A DNA stretch of 34,037 nucleotides from CAYMEV01 sp964431655 [NCBI: uncultured bacterium]. GTDB lineage: Bacteria; CAYMEV01. Below are positions 8,221 through 15,770 of this stretch, piece by piece; positions within the stretch are counted from its first letter, which is position 1, and each line of letters starts with the position of its first letter. The notes under the pieces were generated by a model, which searched no databases, was not told where the DNA came from, and worked only from the letters and a program-made list of their open reading frames with translations. Location: contig CAYSKJ010000016.1 in the NCBI GenBank assembly GCA_964431655.1, forward strand, positions 1 to 34,037. Reading direction: 5' to 3'. A program made the position numbers and the translations under genes.

Positions 8221-9426
8221 TCAGATGGCTTCAGTTGCCATTCTTTCTTTCATACTGTCTATGGTCATCAAAATGTGCAGCATATACAGAAGAACCCCCC
8301 CATTAGATGCCAGGACAGCACCGACGATCAGTCCGGAAATAATATCTCCGGCAAACATGGATATTCCGAAAAGGACTGAAAGGAGGCCCATGGTAAACTG
8401 AGCAGCATAAAGCTTAAGCAGAATTGAAGGAGCAGTATTTTTGGTCTCTTTTGATCTTTTAATGAAGAGGGGAAATATCTTGCTCAGGGTTATGATTCCT
8501 CCAAAAATATTAAGCGTTCCTACCAGAATTGTCAGGTGGAAAACCAGGATTCCCGGTACAATGCAGGATACAATGCCAAGGGAAGCAAACAGAAAACCCA
8601 GCAGGATCATAAGCCTGGTCCGGGGAAAAGGCCCGACGGGCGTACTCCCCAGAGCCATCATCTGTATGGCAAACAGAAACATCAGCAGGCCCAGCTGTGC
8701 ACTTGCTGAGAAAGGAAGCAGTCCCAGGCTCACAGGTATAAGAAGAAGACCAAGAAGAACCATGAATATACTCATAAGAAGGATCATTGCCTTGTCCGCT
8801 CCCAGTTTCACTCCACCTTCAAAAGGCTTTTCAGCCTGGGGATACAGCCGGTAAATCTTCTGTAATATGCAGGCCAGGTATATTACCGCACATCCGTATA
8901 ACAGGATAATAACTGCTGTAATTTGTGTGTTCAGTATCTCCTGCCTAATTATAAGCAGACCGATAAGCATGGACAGCAGATAAACTGCTGTACAGCCTGC
9001 AATCAGATGGCGAAAGATACCGCCGTATTCTGACCAGGTTCGGTATTTATCTTTATGTATGAATAACTGCACAAGAAGAGCTCCCCCCCCGAGTCCGAAG
9101 CAGATAAAAAGCATATAACGGGGGACATGGCCCAATAGGCCAGGAATGAAACAGGTTGCTACACCTGTAGCTGCAATTGCTGTACCCGCGGATAATAAGA
9201 GCTTTGACCTTATCAGATCACCAAAGGGGGTTTTACCCAGTATAATAATCTGCAGGGAGAAAAGAATAAGAAAAAGTCCATACAATCCGTCCTCATAATA
9301 AGGCAGAATACCCTGTGAGACAGGGAAAAGCAAGATCCCGGCCTCCAGCAGGACTAATCCAGCAATAAGAAGCATTACAACTTCAAATGACAGTTCTGCC
9401 TTTTGAAACATACTGTACTTATTCAT
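8221..9426 (-). CDS. Polytopic membrane protein with internal duplication
   Basis: This 401-residue protein is almost entirely hydrophobic, with roughly ten to twelve helices and no signal for a known transporter family. It contains two related halves. LFPVSQGILP at 33-42 matches LIPVSLGLLP at 229-238, GKTPFG at 64-69 matches GSTPVG at 260-265, and IPGLL at 94-98 matches VPGIL at 290-294, all at an offset of 196 residues. The helix pattern resembles HdeD/DUF308-like short-helix membrane proteins, but this is only a resemblance. The gene sits 17 bases after the SDR gene, as the last member of a three-gene unit. A divergent copy of its 3' end lies at 14229-14295. Confidence 0.8.
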   Translation of the reverse strand: MNKYSMFQKAELSFEVVMLLIAGLVLLEAGILLFPVSQGILPYYEDGLYGLFLILFSLQIIILGKTPFGDLIRSKLLLSAGTAIAATGVATCFIPGLLGHVPRYMLFICFGLGGGALLVQLFIHKDKYRTWSEYGGIFRHLIAGCTAVYLLSMLIGLLIIRQEILNTQITAVIILLYGCAVIYLACILQKIYRLYPQAEKPFEGGVKLGADKAMILLMSIFMVLLGLLLIPVSLGLLPFSASAQLGLLMFLFAIQMMALGSTPVGPFPRTRLMILLGFLFASLGIVSCIVPGILVFHLTILVGTLNIFGGIITLSKIFPLFIKRSKETKNTAPSILLKLYAAQFTMGLLSVLFGISMFAGDIISGLIVGAVLASNGGVLLYMLHILMTIDSMKERMATEAI

Positions 9427-9443
9427 GCCTGCTGTCCTGATGC

Positions 9444-10250
9444 CTAGAAATAGGTCCCTTTGGTTCTGTAATTCTCGCTGCGTTCTGCAGCGAGCTTACG
9501 TGCCATTTTATCAAATTCGGCTCTGTCCATCCTGTATAAGGTGTCAAAGTCCCGCATATTCTGAGGAAAGATGATAATCATGCTTTTTTTCTCCAGCTCC
9601 TGGAAAATATAGTCCACTGCTTCATCAACTGTAATGGCATCAGGGGGAGGAGCCATGTTTCCAAATATGCCTGTGATTACATTGCCTGGACAAAATACAC
9701 TAAATTGAACACCCTTTGTCTCCAGTTCATAATTGAGGCTTTCTGTCATGGATATGACAGCGCTTTTTGTCGCGGCATAAACTGCCTGATAGGGCACCGG
9801 GACACGGCCGGTTATGGAAGCAGTGTTTACAATGTGTCCTGAACCCTGCTCCAGCATTATGGGAATTGCGGTATATGTGCCGTAGATTACACCCATCAGA
9901 TTTATATCTATTACTGTCTTCCAGATATCAAAGGTGATTTTCTCTGTCGGGAGAGTCATGCCTATTCCCGCATTGTTGAAGACAAAATCAAGGTGCCCTT
10001 TGAATTCGCTGGCTTTCCGGATAAGCCCTTCGACCTGGTCAAGCTTTGTAACATCTGTAATCAGAGCATGCACCCTCCCGGGAAAATCTGCATTTAACCG
10101 CTCTGATTCCCTTTTCAGGTTATCCTGGTTCACATCACCCATGAACACAGCTCCTGCTCCTTTTTGAAGGAGGTGTTCTGTAAGGCCCAGTCCGATACCT
10201 GAAGCCGCTCCTGTAACAACAGAAACCTTGTTTTCAAAATACTTGCTCAT
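9444..10250 (-). CDS. Short-chain dehydrogenase/reductase (SDR), classical type
   Basis: This 268-residue NAD(P)-dependent oxidoreductase has a Rossmann fold. The nucleotide-binding TGAASGIG is at 13-20, NNAG at 92-95, catalytic Ser near 145 in NTASITG, and the YAATK motif with Y158 and K162. All are intact, so it should be active on a small alcohol or ketone. The ATG at 10250 is chosen because AGGAGA (10256-10261) lies five bases upstream. A longer version from 10298 would overlap the preceding gene and lacks such a site. An acetoacetate-decarboxylase-like gene lies directly upstream and a membrane protein downstream, suggesting a small metabolic operon acting on keto acids or hydroxy compounds. 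The substrate is unknown. Confidence 0.9.
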   Translation of the reverse strand: MSKYFENKVSVVTGAASGIGLGLTEHLLQKGAGAVFMGDVNQDNLKRESERLNADFPGRVHALITDVTKLDQVEGLIRKASEFKGHLDFVFNNAGIGMTLPTEKITFDIWKTVIDINLMGVIYGTYTAIPIMLEQGSGHIVNTASITGRVPVPYQAVYAATKSAVISMTESLNYELETKGVQFSVFCPGNVITGIFGNMAPPPDAITVDEAVDYIFQELEKKSMIIIFPQNMRDFDTLYRMDRAEFDKMARKLAAERSENYRTKGTYF

Positions 10251-10255
10251 ATTGT

Positions 10256-10261
10256 TCTCCT
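10256..10261 (-). promoter_or_regulatory. Ribosome binding site fixing the SDR start
   Basis: AGGAGA on the minus strand, five bases before the ATG at 10250. It favours that start over the in-frame ATG at 10298. Confidence 0.75.
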
Positions 10262-10269
10262 GTATTGAT

Positions 10270-11070
10270 TTATGGCAGAATCCGTGAATCACCGACATTC
10301 AGCTGGCTTGTACCCTTTATCATTACTGCCTTTAAATATTTGACAACCGGCAGTTCTGACAAAGCCTCAATTATGTACCACTGAAGGGGATGCTGTTCGG
10401 AAGAAAGCCTGGTCCATCCTATAAAGCCCTCCCCTGTCCACATCCTTTCAGTCCTTGATGACTGGGGATAAAGGGTAGCATGGCTTAATGAGGCCCCTCC
10501 CCTGCCAAGGTTCGGAATATAGCGCCAGGCAAACAGGTTTATCCTGGGATCTATGTTTATCTTTTGCACATCTTCCTTTTTTACTTCTTCTTTTCTGAAA
10601 AAATCAAATTTAAGGAAGGTATGGCTTTCATAGCTTGCAGCTGTGAACCAGTGGTCCTCCTTATGACGCTCTGCTGCAATATCTGCAAAGATTTTCGGGA
10701 CACCATCCTCCTCCCTCCCTCCGATTATGGGACAGGCTTTGTTTTCCCACACTACAAGGGCATAATCCCCGGTCAATCCCTCAGTATTTCCCAGGTATTT
10801 CACCGGCACTGTAACCTGTATGAGCCGGTATTCTCCGCCGGTCATCCAGTCCACATCACGGCAGTTGCTATACTGAACATTAACCACAGGCTCAAGAAGT
10901 TCAAAATCCTCGGGTATGTACTGCAGCAACGCTTCTGATTTAGTCTCATACCTGATGCTTATCCCTGTTATATCACCATAGACAGTTCTGACCGGATAGA
11001 ATTGATGACCTCCAAAATGAACAGGCATCTTGTAAACATAATCATCCCTGAACTTAAACCTTCCTCTCAT
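10270..11070 (-). CDS. Acetoacetate decarboxylase-like protein
   Basis: This 266-residue protein resembles the acetoacetate decarboxylase (ADC) family in length and in the core motif GGREEDGVPKIFAD. Here E120 and K126 stand where ADC has its catalytic Glu and Schiff-base Lys. Classical ADC has a second Lys straight after the Schiff-base Lys, lowering its pKa. Here that position is Ile127, so the chemistry may differ, as in ADC-like proteins that do not decarboxylate acetoacetate. The ATG at 11070 has AGGAG at 11077-11081 six bases upstream and fits the family length. Longer in-frame starts reach back into the promoter and are unlikely. The gene is followed 19 bases later by an SDR gene, so the pair may process the same keto compound. 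Confidence 0.82.
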   Translation of the reverse strand: MRGRFKFRDDYVYKMPVHFGGHQFYPVRTVYGDITGISIRYETKSEALLQYIPEDFELLEPVVNVQYSNCRDVDWMTGGEYRLIQVTVPVKYLGNTEGLTGDYALVVWENKACPIIGGREEDGVPKIFADIAAERHKEDHWFTAASYESHTFLKFDFFRKEEVKKEDVQKINIDPRINLFAWRYIPNLGRGGASLSHATLYPQSSRTERMWTGEGFIGWTRLSSEQHPLQWYIIEALSELPVVKYLKAVMIKGTSQLNVGDSRILP

Positions 11071-11076
11071 AAGGAA

Positions 11077-11081
11077 CTCCT
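11077..11081 (-). promoter_or_regulatory. Ribosome binding site fixing the ADC-like start
   Basis: AGGAG on the minus strand, six bases before the ATG at 11070. It excludes the longer open frame that begins inside the -35 element. Confidence 0.75.
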
Positions 11082-11236
11082 CTCTTATAAATAATTGGTA
11101 AAAAAGAAAGAACAGATTTTTACATGGTTTTGAATTAAGAGAAAAAATTTCAACATCTGGCAAAGATATCATAAATATTACTTCATTGGATTTGCTTTCT
11201 TTATCCAGGCTGTTTTCTGTTCTTTCTAACGCTTTA

Positions 11237-11265
11237 ATGATAAAATAATGTAAGCTTACTGTCAA
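11237..11265 (-). promoter_or_regulatory. Sigma-70 type promoter with a palindrome in the spacer
   Basis: On the minus strand TTGACA (11260-11265), a 17-base spacer and TATCAT (11237-11242) form a strong sigma-70-like promoter for the ADC-like/SDR/membrane operon. The predicted transcript starts near 11230, leaving a leader of about 160 bases. The spacer begins with the perfect 10-base palindrome GTAAGCTTAC (11250-11259), directly after the -35. That is where a repressor could block RNA polymerase, but no regulator gene is adjacent. Confidence 0.65.
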
Positions 11266-11662
11266 TACAAAAATATTGCTTTTTTATAAAAAGATTTGCA
11301 TACATTACCAGAAATATATCCTCCTTTGTTTATTGAATAATGCTTAATTAAGGGAAAATAAAAGAACAACTAAAAGTACCCTGCAGGATTTAACTATTTA
11401 TGGCAATTTATGCAGCTTTGTAATATATTAAACAGATAAAAGGGGATGTTTTTGTTTTCCCTAAAAACCTGTCAAACTACTGTAAGGACACCCTTTAATG
11501 CTTTATAAAACTTTATATATCCGTTGGCCCAGTACATTACTTAAACTTTCCCAAAGAAATTTCATCCTGCTCTTTGCTTCAAAATTCATCCTGGATAGCA
11601 ACATCTGAATCAAATGGTCGATAATAAAAACCATGCGATAAAAATACGAGGAGGTTTACTAT
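11266..11662. other. Intergenic region, AT-rich
   Basis: This stretch lies between the divergent promoter of the ADC-like operon and the start of the secreted propeller protein. I see no open frame with coding character and no RNA gene. The only clear element is AGGAGGT at 11649-11655, seven bases before the ATG at 11663. I did not find a convincing -35/-10 pair for the rightward gene. Confidence 0.5.
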
Positions 11663-13468
11663 ATGAGAAAATTATTTTCATTTTCATTTCTATTTTTATT
11701 CTTTTTTATTTTTCCAACAGATGGGTTTTACAATATCATTGCTTCCGGATTTGCATGGGCCGAAAAAGCAGGAGGGACCGGCATGGATTACGGTTTATCA
11801 ATTGCAACGGATTCATTGGAGAATTCCTATGTTACTGGCAGTTTTAGCGGTGCGGCTATTTTTGGAGGTGCTTCAATGGTATCCTATGGAGAACTTGATA
11901 TTTTTATTACAAAACTAGATAAGAGCGGTAATTTTACATGGGCAAGGAAAGCCGGGGGAACAGGGGATGATATGGGTAATGGAATTGCAGCTGACAGGCA
12001 TGGGAACAGCTATATCACAGGATATTTCAATGGGTCTGCAAATTTCGGTACAATAATCCTTGAATCGGGTGGGACTACTGATGTCTTTGCCGCAAAACTT
12101 GATAATAACGGTAATTTCCTGTGGGCTGTAAGGGCTGGAGGGCCAGGCTACTGCATGGGTAACTCCATTGCCCTGGATGCATCAGGAAATATATATATAA
12201 CGGGTTATTTCAGCGGTACTGCAGATTTTGGCACATCTTCTCTTGTTTCGCAAGGATCAAGGGATATTTTTATCGCAAAGATCGATGACGATGGCAACTT
12301 TCTATGGGCTAAAAGCGCTGGAGGATCAGGGGATGATATAGGAAACGGAATTGATGTGGATATTGATGGCAATCCTTATATAACAGGTTATTTCAATGAT
12401 ACTGCAAATTTTGACAGCTTTACAGCAGTATCAAACGGTTCATCCGATATTTTCATAGCAAAACTAAATACCACCGGAACTTTTATTTGGGTAAAAAGCG
12501 CCGGAGGAACTGATTACGATGAATCCAAGGCAATTACGATCAACCCTGCAGGGTTTTGCTATATAACAGGAGCATTCAAAGGTACATCCTATTTTGCACC
12601 AGGCAATTCAGTCGTATCATCTGGTTTATCTGATATATTCATTGCTATATATGGGCAGGAAGATGGTAATTTTTTTGGTGTTATAGCTGCCGGAGGCCCG
12701 ACAAATGATTTAGGCTTGGATATTGTCAATGATTCTTTGGGAAACGCCTATGTCGTCGGTTGTTTTTCAGGGACTGCATATTTTGATACCTTTCCAGTGG
12801 TTTCAGATGGAGGATTTGACATTTTTATTGCAAAAATGAATTTGGCAGGCCCTTTTGAATGGGTTGAAAGTGCCGGGGGTGCAAGTGGAAATATTGGCTT
12901 TGGAATAGCTCTGGACCCCTATGGCAAGTTAAGCATTACCGGAATTTTTACAACAACCGCAGGCTTCGGAGGTACAAATCTAATATCCAGTGGCGAAAAT
13001 GATGTATTTATAGCAAAGTATAATACTGACACTACCTTAGTACCCGTATACCGGTTCTTTAATACAAGCGCTGGCGGACATCTATATACCATAAATTCCG
13101 GTGAAAGAGATTTAATCATTGATACTCTACCCCACTATAGTTATGAGGGCATAAAATTCCATGTTCATAATACCCCTGTAGAGGGGACAACCCCTGTATT
13201 CCGTTTTTTCAACAATGTAAGAGGTGGACACCTGTATACTATCAGCGAAACAGAGAGAGACAGCCTTATGGCATTGCCCCAGTGGGATTATGAAGGAATA
13301 AAATTTTATGTATATGTAGTTCCCAACTATTTCACAATCCCTGTTCACCGTTTTTTCAACAATGTAAGGGGGGGGCACCTGTATACTATCAGCGAAACAG
13401 AGAGAGACAGCCTTATGGCATTGCCCCAGTGGGATTATGAAGGAATAAAATTCCTGGTCCTGCACTAA
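11663..13468 (+). CDS. Secreted seven-bladed SBBP beta-propeller with three C-terminal DUF5648-like repeats
   Basis: This 601-residue protein begins with a Phe-rich signal peptide (1 to about 28). Seven propeller repeats follow, starting near residues 32, 93, 154, 215, 276, 339 and 400. Each runs as W-A-x-x-AGG, then I-x-x-D-x-x-GN-x-Y-ITG-x-F, then D-x-F-x-AK-x-D-x-x-G, with a period of about 61 residues. This is the SBBP repeat pattern, and seven copies suit a closed propeller. From 461 three units of about 45 residues follow, reading V-x-RFFN-x-x-x-GGHLYT-x-x-x-x-ERD, then Y-EGIKF. They match what I know as DUF5648 repeats, which often sit at the ends of extracellular proteins. The role is probably cell-surface binding; no enzyme motif is seen. 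The start is fixed by AGGAGGT at 11649-11655. Confidence 0.88.
   Translation: MRKLFSFSFLFLFFFIFPTDGFYNIIASGFAWAEKAGGTGMDYGLSIATDSLENSYVTGSFSGAAIFGGASMVSYGELDIFITKLDKSGNFTWARKAGGTGDDMGNGIAADRHGNSYITGYFNGSANFGTIILESGGTTDVFAAKLDNNGNFLWAVRAGGPGYCMGNSIALDASGNIYITGYFSGTADFGTSSLVSQGSRDIFIAKIDDDGNFLWAKSAGGSGDDIGNGIDVDIDGNPYITGYFNDTANFDSFTAVSNGSSDIFIAKLNTTGTFIWVKSAGGTDYDESKAITINPAGFCYITGAFKGTSYFAPGNSVVSSGLSDIFIAIYGQEDGNFFGVIAAGGPTNDLGLDIVNDSLGNAYVVGCFSGTAYFDTFPVVSDGGFDIFIAKMNLAGPFEWVESAGGASGNIGFGIALDPYGKLSITGIFTTTAGFGGTNLISSGENDVFIAKYNTDTTLVPVYRFFNTSAGGHLYTINSGERDLIIDTLPHYSYEGIKFHVHNTPVEGTTPVFRFFNNVRGGHLYTISETERDSLMALPQWDYEGIKFYVYVVPNYFTIPVHRFFNNVRGGHLYTISETERDSLMALPQWDYEGIKFLVLH
13201..13305 (+). repeat. 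Near-identical 105-base tandem unit, copy 1 (second DUF5648 repeat)
   Basis: Matches 13348-13452 at 102 of 105 positions, at an offset of 147 bases (49 codons). The three differences lie within 13222-13228 and are all synonymous third-position changes. The flanking linkers are not conserved to the same degree. Confidence 0.9.
13348..13452 (+). repeat. Near-identical 105-base tandem unit, copy 2 (third DUF5648 repeat), with a G8 run
   Basis: Second copy of the unit at 13201-13305. Its three differences all change a base to G and create an uninterrupted run of eight G at 13368-13375, coding Arg-Gly-Gly. Runs like this can slip during replication. Confidence 0.9.
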
Positions 13469-13477
13469 TATGCTTTA

Positions 13478-13512
13478 CCTGAAGCAAAAGGAACCGTCCC
13501 TTTTGCTTCAGG
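13478..13512 (+). repeat. Dispersed hairpin repeat, copy 2 (after the propeller gene)
   Basis: A perfect 14-bp inverted repeat with arms CCTGAAGCAAAAGG and CCTTTTGCTTCAGG around the loop AACCGTC. It begins ten bases after the stop of the propeller gene. The central 31 bases equal those of the copy at 8162-8194 read on the minus strand. The next pair outward is C-G here and G-C there, so pairing is kept although both bases differ. No T-run follows, so a classical terminator is less likely than a REP-like element or a 3'-end structure. Confidence 0.88.
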
Positions 13513-13521
13513 CATAACTGC

Positions 13522-13549
13522 TTGACTTTTATGTTTTTTCATTTATAGT
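13522..13549 (+). promoter_or_regulatory. Candidate promoter, possibly giving a leaderless transcript
   Basis: TTGACT (13522-13527), a 16-base spacer and TATAGT (13544-13549). The ATG of the next gene begins seven bases after the -10, at the expected transcription start. No usable ribosome binding site precedes that ATG, which would fit leaderless translation. Confidence 0.5.
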
Positions 13550-13555
13550 AAAGGC

Positions 13556-13741
13556 ATGGAAAAAGTGGTTAAAAAACTTTCATTTGATGAGTCAGAGATT
13601 GAAGACAAAAAATCACGGAAAACAAAGACCCCTGAGGAAAGGCTTGATATTCTTCAGTATCTTAGAGAAGAATACTATATTTTAAAAAATGAGAACAGAA
13701 AAGGACTTCAAAGAGTTTATAAAATTATTAAACAGGCATAA
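13556..13741 (+). CDS. Small charged protein, upstream partner of a nucleotidyltransferase
   Basis: This 61-residue protein is highly charged, with the stretch TPEERLDILQYLREEYYILK at about residues 24-43 and the C-terminal end RVYKIIKQA. I recall short proteins with the same PEERLDIL...RVYxIIK pattern immediately upstream of nucleotidyltransferase genes in many bacteria, but cannot check it here. It overlaps the next gene by 53 bases in another frame, so the two are probably made together. By analogy with other small-protein/nucleotidyltransferase pairs it may be an antitoxin or regulatory partner; that role is inference. The ATG at 13556 follows the -10 element by six bases. Confidence 0.65.
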   Translation: MEKVVKKLSFDESEIEDKKSRKTKTPEERLDILQYLREEYYILKNENRKGLQRVYKIIKQA

Positions 13742-14132
13742 GGTCAGATATCTTATTGTAGGCGGTTTTGCTTTCAGTTATTATTCAGAACCGAGATATA
13801 CAAAAGATATAGACATTTTCATTGAACCTTCCCCTAATAATGTATCGGGTATTATGAAAGTACTTGATGACTTCGGGTTTGGGAGCCTGGGTTTAAGAGA
13901 GGAAGATTTTCTTGAAAAAGGTCAGATAATTCAGTTAGGCAATGAGCCTGTGAGAATAGATTTATTAAATTCAATCAGGGGTATTGATTTTACATCAGCA
14001 TGGAATAACCGTACAACAGGTAATTATGGAGATGAAACAGCATATTTTATCTCCAAGTCAGATCTGATAAAAAACAAAGAGGCAACTAACCGCATCCAGG
14101 ATATGGCAGATATTGAAAAATTAAAGGAATAA
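13689..14132 (+). CDS. Nucleotidyltransferase superfamily protein (AbiEii/MNT-like)
   Basis: This 147-residue protein has the nucleotidyltransferase signature: VRYLIVGGFAFSYY near 19-32, with the GG start of the fold, then RYTKDIDIFIE near 36-46, with the D-x-D metal pair. A third acidic position may lie in VRIDLLNSI (about 89-97). This is the minimal form seen in AbiEii-type toxins, MNT antitoxins and orphan nucleotidyltransferases. Its target (tRNA, protein or small molecule) cannot be read from sequence. It overlaps the small gene upstream by 53 bases and has no clear ribosome binding site, so translational coupling is likely. The whole pair lies between two dispersed sequence remnants (13478-13512 and 14229-14295), in a region that looks acquired. 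Confidence 0.8.
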   Translation: MRTEKDFKEFIKLLNRHKVRYLIVGGFAFSYYSEPRYTKDIDIFIEPSPNNVSGIMKVLDDFGFGSLGLREEDFLEKGQIIQLGNEPVRIDLLNSIRGIDFTSAWNNRTTGNYGDETAYFISKSDLIKNKEATNRIQDMADIEKLKE

Positions 14133-14518
14133 CCTTTTATTAAGAAACTTCCGTGCTGATTTATCCTGATCTAATTAAAACCGTCATATCATAAAATTAA
14201 TATAAGCATGAGTTTGAGATTAGTTTAAGAAATTTAGATAAATCCATTTTATCAGACGGCTTCAGTCGCCATTCTTTCTTTCATATTATCTGTTATAGCA
14301 GAAGACTTACATCTATGAACAAACATACTCCTATTAAAAATACGACTCTACAGCATGGGCCTATAATGAATAACTGATTATTATAAGCAGATTTTTATTC
14401 GCTCCCGAATTTTTAAGTACTTTTGCTGAATGCAAGTTATTCCCCCAACTTCTGATTCACTAAAGAAAGACATTTAAAATGAGGCTTCTGCATGGAATAA
14501 TCCAGATAAATAAAAATA
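14133..14518. other. Intergenic region holding a gene-end remnant
   Basis: No convincing gene is present. It contains the remnant described at 14229-14295. The rest is AT-rich, and I see no further structure in it. Confidence 0.6.
14229..14295 (-). pseudogene. Remnant of a second copy of the duplicated membrane-protein gene (3' end only)
   Basis: Read on the minus strand, 14252-14295 ends a frame as DNMKERMATEAV plus TGA. The intact gene at 8221-9426 ends as DSMKERMATEAI plus TGA. Similarity continues past the stop: an AGAAATTT...ATAAATCC stretch follows at the same spacing in both places (14229-14246 and 8197-8214). No start or body of the gene is present here, so this is a fragment left by duplication and decay, or by insertion of the neighbouring genes. 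Confidence 0.75.
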
Positions 14519-15766
14519 CTAATTTATTACCCGGCCGTCTTTAATGCTGATGTATATATCCATAAGATTCCTTATGTCCTCGAGGGGGTCTTTTTCTGTT
14601 ATAAACAGATTTGCCTTACTGTTTTGAGCAACTGAACCATAATCACCAAGCATATTAAGCCACTTCGCCGGATAAATGGTTGCACCCCTTAATATCTCCA
14701 GATCAGACAGCCCGGTGTCTTTTAGTAGCTTGATCTCATCATGGGTATCAGGCATACAGCTGTCAATACCGACCAGTAAAGGGACGCCGTTTTTTATCAT
14801 TTTGCCAGTGCAGAACAGGGATATTGAATCAAGGATTTTTATTAACCGGCTGTATTCTTCCCCTGGCTCCATTGCTCTTTCATTGAATACCCGGAGCGTA
14901 GGACAAAAGAAGGTATTATTTTCTACCATTCTGCAGGCAAGCCTGTCCAGCTTTTCCTCTGATATCGAATCACTGCCCATAGAAAAGACCTTTTGAGCAA
15001 ATTCCTCGTCTGCACCGGGTTCATGATTATAATTTCTGCATAATTCATCATGCTGTTTTTGAAGGCTGTCTTTAAGCACACAGGGCCAGGGTGCTTTGCC
15101 ATGCTCAATGCACCTGATTCCAAGGTCCATTGCTATGTCCATGGGCACCATGTTAAAAAGAGGAGCTCCTGGATCATGGGTAACAGGCAGACTGTTTTCA
15201 CCAGCTTTCTCTAACAGATATTCAAATACCGGAAGGTCAAATTTTCCGAAAGTCTTTACAAGAGACGCCCCTTTTTCCAAAAGCCCGGATATTATCCTGT
15301 CAGCATCCTCTTTAGTATCAACAGCAACGGTAAACCCTGGCATGGATTCATTTATTTTCCTCCAGTAAAGCGGGCTTTTCTCGAGCATGGGCCCGGAATA
15401 AAAGATATCAGGCCCGCACGTATTTCCTTTCTGAATTTGCTCTTTCATGTCCTTTAAAATATCCACAGGCCCTCCCACGTCTCTGACCTGCATAATACCT
15501 TTTTTTACAAACCCTTTGAGTATATTTCCCCTTTCATCTTTTTCCATCTCTTTTAGATGGCTCAGATGTGCATGGGATTCAAAAAGGCCTGGAACTGCAT
15601 ATTTTCCTGTACAGTCAACAATAAAGGCATCTGCTGTTTCAACTTTATTGGAGGGATAAATAGACTGGATCCTGTCTTTCCCAATCAGGATATCCATTTC
15701 CCTCTGGATCGACCCGATTACGACATCAACAATATTTACATTTTTAACAAGAATCTTCTGCATCAT
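14519..15766 (-). CDS. Metal-dependent amidohydrolase (Xaa-Pro dipeptidase/imidazolonepropionase-like)
   Basis: This 415-residue amidohydrolase-superfamily enzyme has the expected metal ligands: H65-A-H67 after PGLFES, a candidate carboxylated Lys at K171 in SLVKTFGK, H197 in PVTHDPG, H222 in CIEHG and D335 in LVGIDS. The THDEIKLL segment after D335 is typical of the prolidase/imidazolonepropionase branch. It should hydrolyse an amide or ring bond in a small substrate such as a peptide or cyclic imide; which one is unknown. The symporter gene ends four bases upstream of this start, so transport and hydrolysis are probably coupled. Two ATG codons in a row open the frame; the first is used here. 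Confidence 0.88.
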   Translation of the reverse strand: MMQKILVKNVNIVDVVIGSIQREMDILIGKDRIQSIYPSNKVETADAFIVDCTGKYAVPGLFESHAHLSHLKEMEKDERGNILKGFVKKGIMQVRDVGGPVDILKDMKEQIQKGNTCGPDIFYSGPMLEKSPLYWRKINESMPGFTVAVDTKEDADRIISGLLEKGASLVKTFGKFDLPVFEYLLEKAGENSLPVTHDPGAPLFNMVPMDIAMDLGIRCIEHGKAPWPCVLKDSLQKQHDELCRNYNHEPGADEEFAQKVFSMGSDSISEEKLDRLACRMVENNTFFCPTLRVFNERAMEPGEEYSRLIKILDSISLFCTGKMIKNGVPLLVGIDSCMPDTHDEIKLLKDTGLSDLEILRGATIYPAKWLNMLGDYGSVAQNSKANLFITEKDPLEDIRNLMDIYISIKDGRVIN

Positions 15767-15770
15767 TTTA

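Noticed and set aside
8441-8854. 137-codon Arg/Pro-rich open frame on the plus strand
   Set aside because: It is antisense to the membrane-protein gene; its composition is that expected opposite hydrophobic codons.
10564-10938. 124-codon open frame on the plus strand
   Set aside because: It is antisense to the ADC-like gene, which has recognisable motifs.
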